Below are positions 41,785 through 50,851 of a stretch of 55,810 nucleotides of DNA, in pieces. The stretch is from CAYLHS01 sp964383535. Lineage in GTDB: Bacteria; Actinomycetota; Acidimicrobiia; Spongiisociales; UBA4744. The stretch spans positions 1 to 55,810 of the forward strand of contig CAYLHS010000004.1 in assembly GCA_964383535.1 (NCBI GenBank). The letters are read 5' to 3'. The notes under the pieces are model-generated. The model had not been told where the DNA came from, searched no databases, and saw only the letters and a program-made list of their open reading frames with translations. Both the position numbers and the translations under genes were made by a program. Each line of letters opens with the position of its first letter. Within the stretch, counting starts at the first letter, position 1.

Positions 41785-42338
41785 GGCGGCGGAGAGCGGT
41801 CGTGATCGCAGCGGGGATCGTCCTCGTCGTCCTGGCGATCGGAACCGGTCTCGGCGCAGCCCAACTCGAGAACCGTGACACGTTCTGTTCTTCGTGCCAC
41901 TCCGAGCCGGAGCGCACCTATGTCGATCGGAGTCTTGCGATCGAACCGACGGATCTGGCCAGCTACCACACAACCCGATCGACGCGGTGCATCGACTGTC
42001 ACACGGGTCCTGATCTGGCAGGCAGGATCGCCGGCCTGGCGCTCGGGGGCAGGGACCTCGTCCGCTACCTGATCGGCAGCTACCAGCAGCCTGCCCCTCT
42101 GACCCGTCCGATCACCGACAGTCACTGCACGAAGTGCCACGAGCAGATCCTCAACGCTCAGGGGTTCGAAGAGCATTTCCACGAATTGCTCCCACAATGG
42201 CAGGCGCTCTCCGCCAGCGCCGCCACGTGCGTGAGTTGCCACTCCGCCCACACCACCGACGGGTCCACCATGTACCTCAACAACGATCGAACCATGCGGG
42301 TGTGCCAGGCGTGCCATGCGTTCGCCGGCACAGGATGA
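41781..42338 (+). CDS. Membrane-anchored pentaheme cytochrome c (NapC/NirT-like)
   Basis: A 185-residue protein with one N-terminal membrane anchor (about 6-27) and five CxxCH haem sites at 36-40, 70-74, 116-120, 150-154 and 175-179. The anchored small multihaem layout resembles NapC/NirT/NrfH quinol oxidases, which normally have four haems. It would pass electrons from quinol to an extracytoplasmic reductase; no reductase is nearby. The GTG start overlaps the ROK stop by 4 nt (GTGA); an ATG five codons upstream is an alternative. Confidence 0.8.
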   Translation: MRRRRAVVIAAGIVLVVLAIGTGLGAAQLENRDTFCSSCHSEPERTYVDRSLAIEPTDLASYHTTRSTRCIDCHTGPDLAGRIAGLALGGRDLVRYLIGSYQQPAPLTRPITDSHCTKCHEQILNAQGFEEHFHELLPQWQALSASAATCVSCHSAHTTDGSTMYLNNDRTMRVCQACHAFAGTG

Positions 42339-42340
42339 GG

Positions 42341-43627
42341 TCAGGTCGAGGAGGGGAGCCGATCGAAGACGACACCTGTGTTGGAGAGCTTGGGCTGGAA
42401 GCACTCAGACAGCTGTTCGAGATCCAGCGGCATGTCGGGGTCTTCGGAGAGCACGACGAACAGATCCCTCTGTTCGTCCCATGCACTGGCCGCACAGCGC
42501 TGCACGATCCGATAGGCATCGTCGCGGGGCAGGCCCGCATCGACGAGCGACAGCAAGACGGTCTGGCTGAAGACGAGCCCGTGGGTGGCGTCGAGATTCT
42601 GTTGCATGCGGTCCCGGTCGATGACCATGCCGTCCACGATGCGAGTGAACGTGACGAGCATGTAGTGCAGCAGTGTGGTTGCGTCGGGCAGGATGATGCG
42701 CTCGGCTGAAGAGTGGCTGATGTCTCGTTCGTGCCACAGAGCGACGTCCTGCAGAGCGGTCGCTGCGTAGCCTCGGAGCACCCTCGCCATGCCGACCATG
42801 CGCTCCGAGAGAATCGGGTTGCGCTTGTGCGGCATCGCCGAAGAGCCCTTCTGTCCCTTGGCGAAGGCTTCCTGAACCTCTCGGATCTCGCTTCGCTGCA
42901 GGTGACGAATCTCCGTGGCGAAGCGCTCGATCGACGAGCCCGTCAGCGCGATCGTTGCGACCAGCTCGGCATGACGGTCCCGGTGCGTGATCTGGGACGA
43001 GGCCGGTTCGACTTCGAGACCGAGACTGCTGCACACGTGCGCCTCGATCGCCGGAGGTGCCTGCGAATAGGTGCCGACGGCGCCGCTCACCTTGCCGACC
43101 GCCACGGTGTGTCGCGCTCGATCGAGGCGCTCCCGGGCGCGCGTGATCTCGAACGCCCACGTCGCGAGTTTCAGCCCGAAAGTCGTCGGCTCTGCCCACA
43201 TGCCGTGCGTGCGCCCGACCATCAACGTGTCACGTTCCTCGAGCGCCCTTCGCCGTACGACCCTGAACAGGCCGTCGACGCCGGCGATCAGCAGGTCCAC
43301 TGCCTCTGTCAAGATGACCGCCTGTGCGGTGTCGACGACATCGGACGACGTGAGCCCGTAGTGCACCCACGGACCTGCCGTGTCCGCCGCCTCTGCCAGG
43401 AGATCGACGAACGCCGCGACGTCATGGTGAGTGATCCGTTCACGCGCCATCCATGCGTCGGGCGCGACTGCAGGTGCCGATCGGATGATGGATGCGGCAC
43501 CCTTCGGGGCGACCCCCTCGACCTCCCACGCTTCGGCGACGAGCGCTTCGACCTCCTGCCAGACCTGGAGCTTGTGCTCGTCCGACCAAAGCGTGCCCAT
43601 CTCCGGAAGTGTGTAGCGGGGGATCAC
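42341..43627 (-). CDS. purB: Adenylosuccinate lyase
   Basis: A 428-residue fumarase-superfamily enzyme for purine synthesis (two steps: SAICAR and adenylosuccinate cleavage). Signature SSAMPHKRNP carries the mobile catalytic Ser loop; TSSDVVDTAQ and GRTHGMWAEP hold other active-site residues. The GTG start at 43627 gives the normal MIPRYTLPEM opening; a GTG two codons upstream is also open. purA, the preceding step to AMP, lies 1.8 kb away on the same strand. Confidence 0.93.
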   Translation of the reverse strand: MIPRYTLPEMGTLWSDEHKLQVWQEVEALVAEAWEVEGVAPKGAASIIRSAPAVAPDAWMARERITHHDVAAFVDLLAEAADTAGPWVHYGLTSSDVVDTAQAVILTEAVDLLIAGVDGLFRVVRRRALEERDTLMVGRTHGMWAEPTTFGLKLATWAFEITRARERLDRARHTVAVGKVSGAVGTYSQAPPAIEAHVCSSLGLEVEPASSQITHRDRHAELVATIALTGSSIERFATEIRHLQRSEIREVQEAFAKGQKGSSAMPHKRNPILSERMVGMARVLRGYAATALQDVALWHERDISHSSAERIILPDATTLLHYMLVTFTRIVDGMVIDRDRMQQNLDATHGLVFSQTVLLSLVDAGLPRDDAYRIVQRCAASAWDEQRDLFVVLSEDPDMPLDLEQLSECFQPKLSNTGVVFDRLPSST

Positions 43628-43675
43628 ACGCACATGTTTGCAGGGTCGACGAAGGATCTCGACCAGAATGGAGCG

Positions 43676-44854
43676 ATGCCTCACCTGTCGATCGATCGAG
43701 CTCGCCGTATCGCCCTCGCGGCACAAGGGTTGACGCAAGGGCGTCCGACCGGCCGCATCGACGTGCGGCACTTCCGGCGTGTCCTCCGCCACGTAGGGGT
43801 GGTCCAGCTCGACTCGGTGAATGTGCTCGCCCGCGCTCACTACATGCCCTTCTTCAGTCGGCTTGGGCCGTACGACCAGCGCGCCCTGGACCGATGGTTG
43901 TGGGGCAGCGGCGAACTGTTCGAGTACTGGGGACACGCTGCATCGCTCTTGCCCATCGAGGCCAGACCACTGTTCACGCATCGCATGAGCGGCGAGCACC
44001 GATGGCCTGCCATCGAACGATTGAACGAGCAGCGGCCAGGATTCATCGACCACGTGTATGAACAGGTCCGTACCAGAGGGGCGCTCGCCGTTTCTGACCT
44101 CGATGCACAGGAACGACGGTCGGACGCCTGGTGGGGATGGCGTTCCGAGAAGGTCGCACTCGAGTGGCTGTTCCTCATTGGGAAGCTGACGTCTGCGGGG
44201 CGTCCGGCCTTCAGTCGGCTCTACGACCTTCCCGAGCGGGTCCACCCGGAGATTCTCGAGGAGCCGCCTGTCGCTTTGGAAGATGCCCGCACAGCACTCC
44301 TGGTTCGCGCGGCGGAGTCGCTCGGCGTCGCCACACTCGCAGACCTGGCCGACTACTACCGCCTCGGCGTTCCGGCGGCACGACCGCTCGTGCGCCGGCT
44401 CGTCCGGACGGGCGGCCTCGAGCAGATCGAGGTAGAAGGGTGGCGCGATCACGCGTATCTGCATCCGGCGGCCGTGACACCCCGGCGGCACCAGGGTGCG
44501 GTGCTCCTGAGTCCGTTCGATCCCATGGTCTGGTTTCGGCCGAGAGTCGAGCGCCTCTTCAGGTTCGAGTACCGGATCGAAATCTACGTACCGGCGAAGG
44601 ACCGCGTCTACGGGTACTACGTGCTGCCGTTCCTCCTCGATGGGGAGATGGTCGGCCGTGTGGATCTCAAGGCCGATCGCAAGAGGGGTACGCTCGCTGT
44701 GAGGGCCGCCCACGTGGAACAGGGCCAGGACCAGGAGCGGATTGCGGCGGCTCTGGCAGGCGAATTGCGCGTGATGGCCGAATGGCTCGGGCTCGAGGAC
44801 GTCGAGGTCGATCAGCTCGGCAGTCTGTCCAAGACGCTCGCGAGGCGACTGTGA
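43676..44854 (+). CDS. AlkX/YcaQ-type DNA glycosylase (winged-helix HTH_42 protein)
   Basis: A 392-residue protein of the AlkZ/YcaQ superfamily, which has three winged helices and removes alkylated or cross-linked bases. The catalytic motif is QLD in VVQLDSVNVLARAHYM, the Q-x-D form of E. coli YcaQ (AlkX), rather than the Q-x-Q of AlkZ. FEYWGHAASLLPIE and LLSPFDPMVWFRPR are also typical. The ATG at 43676 is divergent from purB with 48 nt between. LysE follows with a 4-nt overlap. Confidence 0.85.
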   Translation: MPHLSIDRARRIALAAQGLTQGRPTGRIDVRHFRRVLRHVGVVQLDSVNVLARAHYMPFFSRLGPYDQRALDRWLWGSGELFEYWGHAASLLPIEARPLFTHRMSGEHRWPAIERLNEQRPGFIDHVYEQVRTRGALAVSDLDAQERRSDAWWGWRSEKVALEWLFLIGKLTSAGRPAFSRLYDLPERVHPEILEEPPVALEDARTALLVRAAESLGVATLADLADYYRLGVPAARPLVRRLVRTGGLEQIEVEGWRDHAYLHPAAVTPRRHQGAVLLSPFDPMVWFRPRVERLFRFEYRIEIYVPAKDRVYGYYVLPFLLDGEMVGRVDLKADRKRGTLAVRAAHVEQGQDQERIAAALAGELRVMAEWLGLEDVEVDQLGSLSKTLARRL

Positions 44855-45456
44855 GGGCCTTCCTCGAAGGGGTCGTAGCCGGCTACGGTATTGCGATTCC
44901 CGTGGGTCCCATCGCCGTGCTGATCGTCGGAATCGGGACGAGGTACGGGTTCCCGAGAGCCTTCTTCGCCGGGCTCGGCGCGGCGCTGGCAGATCTGACC
45001 TATGCCACGGTTGCGGCCGTAGCCGGAGTCGCGGCCGCGACGGTCCTCGCACCCTACGATCGTCCGCTTCGAGTCGCCGGGGGTGTGATCCTCGTCATCA
45101 TCGCCCTGGTCATGGGCGCGTCGTCGCTTCGGCCGGCATCGCCCGGCGGGGCCGGACCTTCGACGCACCCTCGGGCGACAGCCGCCTTCTTCTCGATCAC
45201 CCTCATGAATCCCGTCACGTTCACATACTTTGCTGCCCTCATCCTCGGTTCGTCGGGGAGCGCGGCAACGACGGCGACAGGGAGAGCGTTGTTCGTGGCG
45301 GGTGCGTTCCTCGCATCGCTGTCGTGGCAAACGGCGGTGGGGGCTGTTGGCGCGATCCTCGGTCACAGAATGTCTCAGCGTACGAGGGTCGCCACGGGTG
45401 TGGTCGGTGCGGGAGTCATTGTCGCCTTGGCGATCAGGATGCTGGTGTCGGCGTGA
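44851..45456 (+). CDS. LysE family exporter
   Basis: A 201-residue membrane protein with about six segments. IPVGPIAVLIVGIGTRYG is the conserved N-terminal GP motif, and TLMNPVTFTYFAAL the central NP motif, of LysE/RhtB amino acid exporters. The GTG start overlaps the AlkX stop by 4 nt. Its 3' end overlaps purA on the opposite strand by 23 nt. Confidence 0.85.
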   Translation: MRAFLEGVVAGYGIAIPVGPIAVLIVGIGTRYGFPRAFFAGLGAALADLTYATVAAVAGVAAATVLAPYDRPLRVAGGVILVIIALVMGASSLRPASPGGAGPSTHPRATAAFFSITLMNPVTFTYFAALILGSSGSAATTATGRALFVAGAFLASLSWQTAVGAVGAILGHRMSQRTRVATGVVGAGVIVALAIRMLVSA

Positions 45457-46723
45457 GGTCGATCACCTGGCTTCGCTCGGGTCCAACCGACACCCAGCGG
45501 ACAGGCACTCCCACGTCCTTCTCGATGAATCGCAGATAGGCACGTGCCTCCTTGGGGAGATCAGCCGCGTTGCGCACCTCCGAGATGTTGGTCTCCCAGC
45601 CGGCCAGTTCCTGGAGCACCGGCGTGCAGTTGTACAGCACCCGTTGCTGTCTCGGAAACTCCGTGTAGTGGGAGCCGAGCGAGCTATACGCAGTCGCAAC
45701 GTTCAGCGTTTCGAACCCTGAGAGAACATCGAGCTTGGTGACGAACAGGCTGGTGAGGGAGTTCACTCGAGCCGCGTAGCGGAGGGCGACGAGATCGAGC
45801 CAGCCGCACCTGCGGCGCCTGCCAGTGACGGTTCCGTATTCTCCGCCGATGCGAACCATCGCCTCGCCGATCTCGTCACTCAGTTCGGTTGGGAACGGTC
45901 CGGTCCCGACGCGAGAGATGTACGCCTTCGCCACACCGATCACCTCGTCGATCGCTTTCGGTCCGATGCCGGTTCCGGTGAGCGCGCCGCCTGCGGTCGG
46001 GTTGGAGGATGTGACAAACGGGTACGTCCCATGGTCGATATCGAGCAGAGTGCCCTGAGCGCCCTCGAACAGTACGTCGCGGCCACTCTCGATCGCAGAC
46101 GCCACGAGTAACGACGTGTCGTCCACGTACGGCCTCAGCCGTTCCGCGTACTCCTGGTACTGATGGGTGATCTCCAGGGCGTCCATCGGGAGCTGGTTGT
46201 AGACCCTGGTGAGGATCTTGTTCTTCTCAGCGAGTGCGATGTCCAGTTTGTCGTTGAGGATCTTGGTGTCGAAGAGATCCTGGACGCGGATGCCCTGGCG
46301 TGCGTACTTGTCCGCATAGGCCGGTCCGATTCCTCGCTTGGTCGTGCCGATCTTCTGACGTCCCAGATACCGTTCCTTCACTGCGTCGAGCTTTCGGTGA
46401 TAGGGCATGATGAGGTGCGCGTTGGAGGAGAGCCGCAGCCGTGACGGATCGACACCCCTGGATGCGAGCATGTCGATCTCGTCGAGGAGCACGCCAGGGT
46501 CGACCACGCAGCCGGACGCAATGACTGGCGTGCAGCCTGGGTTCATCACCCCGGAGGGGACGAGCGAGAGAGCGAAGCGCTCTTCGCCGACAACGACCGT
46601 ATGGCCTGCGTTGTTGCCGCCCTGGTAGCGGACGACCAGATCGGCGGTCTCGGCAAAGAAGTCGGTGACTTTGCCCTTCCCCTCGTCACCCCATTGGGTC
46701 CCCAAGATGATCCTCGCCGCCAC
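45434..46723 (-). CDS. purA: Adenylosuccinate synthetase
   Basis: A 429-residue GTP-dependent enzyme joining IMP and aspartate. The N-terminal P-loop-like WGDEGKGK with catalytic Asp, NNAGHTV (His), QKIGTTKRGIGPAYADK, FEGAQGTLLDIDHGTYPFVTSSNP and the GTP-base motif FVTKLDVLSGFE are all present. The GTG at 46723 (VAARIILGTQW) is chosen; the open frame goes 18 codons further without family similarity. Confidence 0.96.
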   Translation of the reverse strand: MAARIILGTQWGDEGKGKVTDFFAETADLVVRYQGGNNAGHTVVVGEERFALSLVPSGVMNPGCTPVIASGCVVDPGVLLDEIDMLASRGVDPSRLRLSSNAHLIMPYHRKLDAVKERYLGRQKIGTTKRGIGPAYADKYARQGIRVQDLFDTKILNDKLDIALAEKNKILTRVYNQLPMDALEITHQYQEYAERLRPYVDDTSLLVASAIESGRDVLFEGAQGTLLDIDHGTYPFVTSSNPTAGGALTGTGIGPKAIDEVIGVAKAYISRVGTGPFPTELSDEIGEAMVRIGGEYGTVTGRRRRCGWLDLVALRYAARVNSLTSLFVTKLDVLSGFETLNVATAYSSLGSHYTEFPRQQRVLYNCTPVLQELAGWETNISEVRNAADLPKEARAYLRFIEKDVGVPVRWVSVGPERSQVIDLTPTPAS

Positions 46724-46804
46724 GGACCGATGGTACCGCCTTGCCCAGGCTGGACAGCCGCGGGGTATCGATAACATGGGTCAAGACGAGAGAGAAGAGG
46801 CGTC

Positions 46805-47467
46805 GTGCCGCGGATTCGCGCAGGGAACATCGCCGAGCACAAGGAGCTGACCAGAGCGCAGATCCTCGACGCTGCTCAGCGGCTGTTTCACGACCTGGGC
46901 TATCAGAACACGTCCCTCGGCGACATCGCTGCGCTGGTCGGCATCGGACGGACGACTCTGTACGAGTACTTCACGGACAAAGAAGATCTCGTGGTGTCGC
47001 TCGTGGAGAGCGAGCTCCCGAAGTTGCTCCATCGCCTGGTCGAGGAAGTCGATCCGGCGATGCCTCACATAGACCAGATCGCCGGTCTCTCGACCGGAAT
47101 GGTGCGGTTCGTCGTCATGGACCCCACACTCGGGGTGATTCTCCACAGGGACATACCCAAGTTGTCCAGGAACGCGCAGCTTCGCGTCCGCGAGGCGCAC
47201 TCGGAGTTCGTAGAGGCGTTCGGGCGTATCTACGCCGCCGGGGTGAAGGCCGGCGAACTCCGTTCGATGTCCGTGGATCTGGTCGGGCGCCTTCTCCAGG
47301 ACTTGATCATGTCCGGCGCGAGATTCCTCATCACCCAGCCGCGACCGACCGATCGAATGGAAGAGGCAACAGGTGCGCTGAAGGAGTTCATTGTCCATGG
47401 GTTGTCGGTGTCGACAGGAGGGGAGCGCGATGAGGTGGCCGGCCGTCACCATTCCGGACCTGCCTGA
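46805..47467 (+). CDS. TetR family transcriptional regulator
   Basis: A 220-residue regulator. The helix-turn-helix is SLGDIAALVGIGRTTLYEYF (about 39-58), with a ligand-binding helical C-terminal domain. The GTG start lies 82 nt from the divergent purA start. The CHAD gene overlaps its end by 38 nt, so it may control the CHAD/Nudix pair, or purA; neither is shown. Confidence 0.88.
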   Translation: MPRIRAGNIAEHKELTRAQILDAAQRLFHDLGYQNTSLGDIAALVGIGRTTLYEYFTDKEDLVVSLVESELPKLLHRLVEEVDPAMPHIDQIAGLSTGMVRFVVMDPTLGVILHRDIPKLSRNAQLRVREAHSEFVEAFGRIYAAGVKAGELRSMSVDLVGRLLQDLIMSGARFLITQPRPTDRMEEATGALKEFIVHGLSVSTGGERDEVAGRHHSGPA

Positions 47468-48281
47468 CGATCCGACGGCTCATGATCTCCTTGGTCACGC
47501 CATCGCCGCTTCGGTGGACCGCCTCTTCGCACATCTCCCTCTCTCCGATCACCACTCCGTCCATCAAGCCCGCGTCGCCACTCGCCGGCTCCGTTCTGAC
47601 CTGCAGACGTTCGGACCGTTGCTGCGTGAGGAGAAGTCACTTCGCAGGGACCTTCGAGAGCCGGGACGACTTCTCGGCAAAGTCCGAGATCGCGACGTCT
47701 TCCTGCTTCGGCTCACGAGCGATGCCGGGGCGATCGAAGCGCTGCGATCGGCCTGGTCCCGACGCAGGGAAGCCGAGTGGGATCAGCTGTCGCGGTACAT
47801 CCAGAGCGACGAGTTCACGCGGGTCGCCCTCGAGTTGGCGACCTGGGCATGTGCGACGCCGGTGCGGGATAACGGTGAGAAGCCTCCACTCGAGATCATG
47901 GGTCCGCTCGTGCGGCTGCGTTGGTTGAAGCTGGCCGAGCTGGCGAGGGATTCGGAGCCGGATCCACCAACGCTCCATCGAATTCGTATCCTCACCAAGA
48001 GGGTGCGATATGGGGCCGAAGTCGTGGCACCGGTCGCAGGAAAACGAGCATGTCGATTCGCCCGAGCGGCGGAGCGGCTTCAGGACATCCTCGGTGAGTA
48101 CCGTGATGCGACCATCGCCCACGGAATCCTCACAGGGATCGGGGCTCGTCTCCCGTCTCGCCACGCCGTCGTGGTCGGTGAACTCGCAGGAGTGGAGTGG
48201 GCGCGTCGTACCGAGGCACTCGCACAATGGCGGGATGCCTTCGACCGCCTGGACCGAAAGAAGCTCCGCCAATGGATGTGA
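47430..48281 (+). CDS. CHAD domain protein (polyphosphate-associated)
   Basis: A 283-residue helical protein with conserved basic and His residues: SVHQARVATRRLRSDLQTF (first CHAD motif), KVRDRDVFL, and HRIRILTKRVRYGAEVV (second). CHAD domains bind polyphosphate and localise to polyP granules. Position next to Nudix and ppk1 supports that role. AGGAGGGGAG precedes the ATG; its end overlaps the Nudix gene by 10 nt. Confidence 0.88.
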   Translation: MRWPAVTIPDLPDDPTAHDLLGHAIAASVDRLFAHLPLSDHHSVHQARVATRRLRSDLQTFGPLLREEKSLRRDLREPGRLLGKVRDRDVFLLRLTSDAGAIEALRSAWSRRREAEWDQLSRYIQSDEFTRVALELATWACATPVRDNGEKPPLEIMGPLVRLRWLKLAELARDSEPDPPTLHRIRILTKRVRYGAEVVAPVAGKRACRFARAAERLQDILGEYRDATIAHGILTGIGARLPSRHAVVVGELAGVEWARRTEALAQWRDAFDRLDRKKLRQWM

Positions 48282-48661
48282 TCCGTGCCGCCGGCGGCGT
48301 CGTCATCGCAGATGGGAAGGTCGTGATCGTGCACCGGCCCAAGTACGACGACTGGAGCTTCCCGAAGGGCAAGCTCGACGAAGGGGAGACGTTCGAGGTG
48401 GCGGCACTACGGGAAGTAGAAGAGGAAACGGGACTCACGTGTGCACTCGATGAGTTCGCTGGAGAGGTTCAGTACCGCCTCGAGGCCGGCTCCAGCAAGG
48501 TAGTTCGGTTCTGGAAGATGCGCGTCCTCTCGGGCAGCATCGAAGACCGCGAGCCTACCAAAGAGGTCGATCGGATCGAGTGGGTGACGTTCGATGCCGC
48601 ACCCGGTCGGCTGAGCTACTCGATCGACGCCGGCCTGCTGGCTCAGATCGTCGCCGAGTGA
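48272..48661 (+). CDS. Nudix hydrolase (resembles the MutT1 N-terminal half)
   Basis: A 129-residue hydrolase. The Nudix box reads GKLDEGETFEVAALREVEEE, then TGL, with all consensus positions filled; AAGGVVIADGKVVIVHRPKY precedes it. In mycobacteria a very similar domain is fused to a histidine-phosphatase domain as MutT1 beside ppk1. Here the phosphatase half is a separate gene on the other side of ppk1. Substrates could be nucleoside or inositol polyphosphates, or diadenosine polyphosphates. Confidence 0.88.
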   Translation: MDVIRAAGGVVIADGKVVIVHRPKYDDWSFPKGKLDEGETFEVAALREVEEETGLTCALDEFAGEVQYRLEAGSSKVVRFWKMRVLSGSIEDREPTKEVDRIEWVTFDAAPGRLSYSIDAGLLAQIVAE

Positions 48662-50781
48662 AGCTGGGCGACGTCGAGGTCACTTCCCCGGAATCCCCAA
48701 TTGTCGAGCAGCCATTTCTGGCTGTCCAAACCCGATCGGTCGAGCCGCTCGTAGGTGCCGTCGGCGTGAAGGAGTCGAGCCTGGGCTGTGTCCTTCAGGT
48801 GCACGTTGAGAGCGGCATCTCGCACCAACGTCAGGTCGGAGCCTTCAAGAGGAAAGAGCAGCTCGACGCGACGGTTGAGGTTCCGGGGCATCAGATCCGC
48901 GCTGCCTATGTAGAGCTCCTCGTCTCCTCCGTTGAAGAAGTAGAGGATGCGCGTGTGCTCGAGGAAGCGTCCTACCACCGACGTCACGGTGATGGTGTCG
49001 CTGAGTCCGGGGATACCGGGGCGCAGCGAGCAGATACCACGTATCTGGAGGTCGATCTTGACGCCTGCCTGAGATGCGGTGTACAGGGCCTGGATCATCT
49101 GTTTGTCGACAAGGGCGTTGAGCTTGAATGCCAGGTATCCGTCGCCGTGGGTCCGATGACGTTCGGTCTCCCGCTCGATCTTCGACAGGAGTTCCGACCG
49201 CATGGCGGTGGGTGCCACCAGCAGCTTGCGATAGTCGGTTTGGTGCGCGTACCCGGTCAGGACGTTGAACAGCTCTGAGACATCTTCCGCGATGTCCTCG
49301 TCCACCGTGAACAGCCCGAAGTCGGTGTAGATACGGGCCGTGACCGGGTTGTAGTTGCCGGTGCCTAGGTGCACGTACCGTCGCAGCCCACTCGACTCGC
49401 GTCGCACCACCATGGTCATCTTCGCGTGGGTCTTCAGGCCGACGAGACCGTACACGACGTGAACGCCCGCCTTTTCGAGTGCCCTCGCCCAACCGAGGTT
49501 GTTCTCTTCGTCGAATCTTGCTTTCAGCTCGACGAGCACACTCACCTGGCGGCCGTTCTGGCGGGCCTCGAGGAGCGCGTCGACGATGGGGGAGTTGACA
49601 CCGACCCGATACAGCGTCTGTTTGATCGCGAGGACCTTCGGATCGTTGGCGGCCTGTTGGAGGAAGTCCACTACCGGAAGGAAGGAATCGTACGGGTGGT
49701 AGAGGATCACGTTCTGCTGACGGATCGCTGCAAACAGGTTGTCGGTGCCTGTGAGCGCGGGCGGAATGGCCGGCTTGAATGCCTCGTCCTTCAGATCGGC
49801 CCTGTCGACGGCTGTCAGCTCCACGAGGTCTGCGAGGCCGAGCGGACCGTCGAATGCGAACACCTGGTACGGGGCGAGGCCGAGGTTCTTGATGAGCATG
49901 GCACGAACCCACTCGGGCATTGCGTGATCGATCTCCAAGCGGACGGCCGATCCAAAGGGCCGCAGCCCAACGCCTCGCTCAACAGCGGCCGAGAGATCGG
50001 CGGCTTCGTCTTCCTCGATCTCGACATCGGCGTCGCGAGTGAGGCGGAAGGGATAGGCGGCCTTGACGTCGACTCCGGGGAAGAGGAGGTCGAGATTGGC
50101 GGCGATCACCTCCTCGATCCAAACGAACGCGTTGCTCGTTTCGACGAGCCCGAGGTTCTCGTAGCTGTCGGCCGCCTCCTCGCTCGGGACACGAAGGAGG
50201 CGTGGAAACACCGCCGGCACCTTCAACCGTGCGAACAATTCGCCGCGCTCCGGATCGTCGACGAGAACAGCGAGGTTCGTACTCAGGTTGGCGATGTGGG
50301 GGAAAGGGCGCCCAGGATCGAATGCCAGCGGCGTCAGGGCAGGGAAGATCTGACGTTTGAAGTGGCGTCGGAGCAGTTTGCGTTGCCGTCCTTTGAGCTG
50401 GTCGTACGGCACCACCGCCACGCCGGCCTTCTCGAGCGCCGGAGCGAGATCATCCAGGTAGCACTCCATCATCGTGTCGAGCTGCGGCAGCAGCGATTTG
50501 CGTATCTCCGCGAGCTGCTCTGAAGGCGTCATTCCGTCGGGGGGTGCCTCGAGGACTCCCGACTCGAGCTGGCGACGAAGTCCCGAGACACGAATCATGA
50601 AGAACTCGTCCAGGTTCGATCCGAATATCGACAGGAACTTGACTCGTTCGAGGAGCGGCTGGCGCGTGTCGAGGGCCTCCTCGAGCACTCGAGCGTTGAA
50701 CGCGAGCCAACTCAGCTCGCGATTGATGTACAACGACGGGTCGTCGAGATCGTCAATCGAGCGGGCCAGTTCGGTCGTCAT
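48643..50781 (-). CDS. ppk1: Polyphosphate kinase 1
   Basis: A 712-residue enzyme that reversibly makes polyphosphate from ATP. The N-domain starts YINRELSWLAFNARVLEEA; the autophosphorylated His is in GLKTHAKMTMV, and the other catalytic motifs are RYVHLGTGNYN, IRGICSLRPG and YIGSADLMPRNLNRR. It overlaps the Nudix gene by 19 nt at its 3' end and is divergent from sixA by 70 nt. Confidence 0.97.
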   Translation of the reverse strand: MTTELARSIDDLDDPSLYINRELSWLAFNARVLEEALDTRQPLLERVKFLSIFGSNLDEFFMIRVSGLRRQLESGVLEAPPDGMTPSEQLAEIRKSLLPQLDTMMECYLDDLAPALEKAGVAVVPYDQLKGRQRKLLRRHFKRQIFPALTPLAFDPGRPFPHIANLSTNLAVLVDDPERGELFARLKVPAVFPRLLRVPSEEAADSYENLGLVETSNAFVWIEEVIAANLDLLFPGVDVKAAYPFRLTRDADVEIEEDEAADLSAAVERGVGLRPFGSAVRLEIDHAMPEWVRAMLIKNLGLAPYQVFAFDGPLGLADLVELTAVDRADLKDEAFKPAIPPALTGTDNLFAAIRQQNVILYHPYDSFLPVVDFLQQAANDPKVLAIKQTLYRVGVNSPIVDALLEARQNGRQVSVLVELKARFDEENNLGWARALEKAGVHVVYGLVGLKTHAKMTMVVRRESSGLRRYVHLGTGNYNPVTARIYTDFGLFTVDEDIAEDVSELFNVLTGYAHQTDYRKLLVAPTAMRSELLSKIERETERHRTHGDGYLAFKLNALVDKQMIQALYTASQAGVKIDLQIRGICSLRPGIPGLSDTITVTSVVGRFLEHTRILYFFNGGDEELYIGSADLMPRNLNRRVELLFPLEGSDLTLVRDAALNVHLKDTAQARLLHADGTYERLDRSGLDSQKWLLDNWGFRGSDLDVAQLHSATI

Positions 50782-50851
50782 CTGATTCCGTTTATCGGCT
50801 GCATCTGTGCCCGAATATACCGATTCGTGGCCGAAACGGTACCCTGGCAGG

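Noticed and set aside
42341..45052. A 903-residue minus-strand frame containing purB
   Set aside because: Only the part from 43627 down is purB; the upstream half is antisense to the AlkX gene and has no family character.
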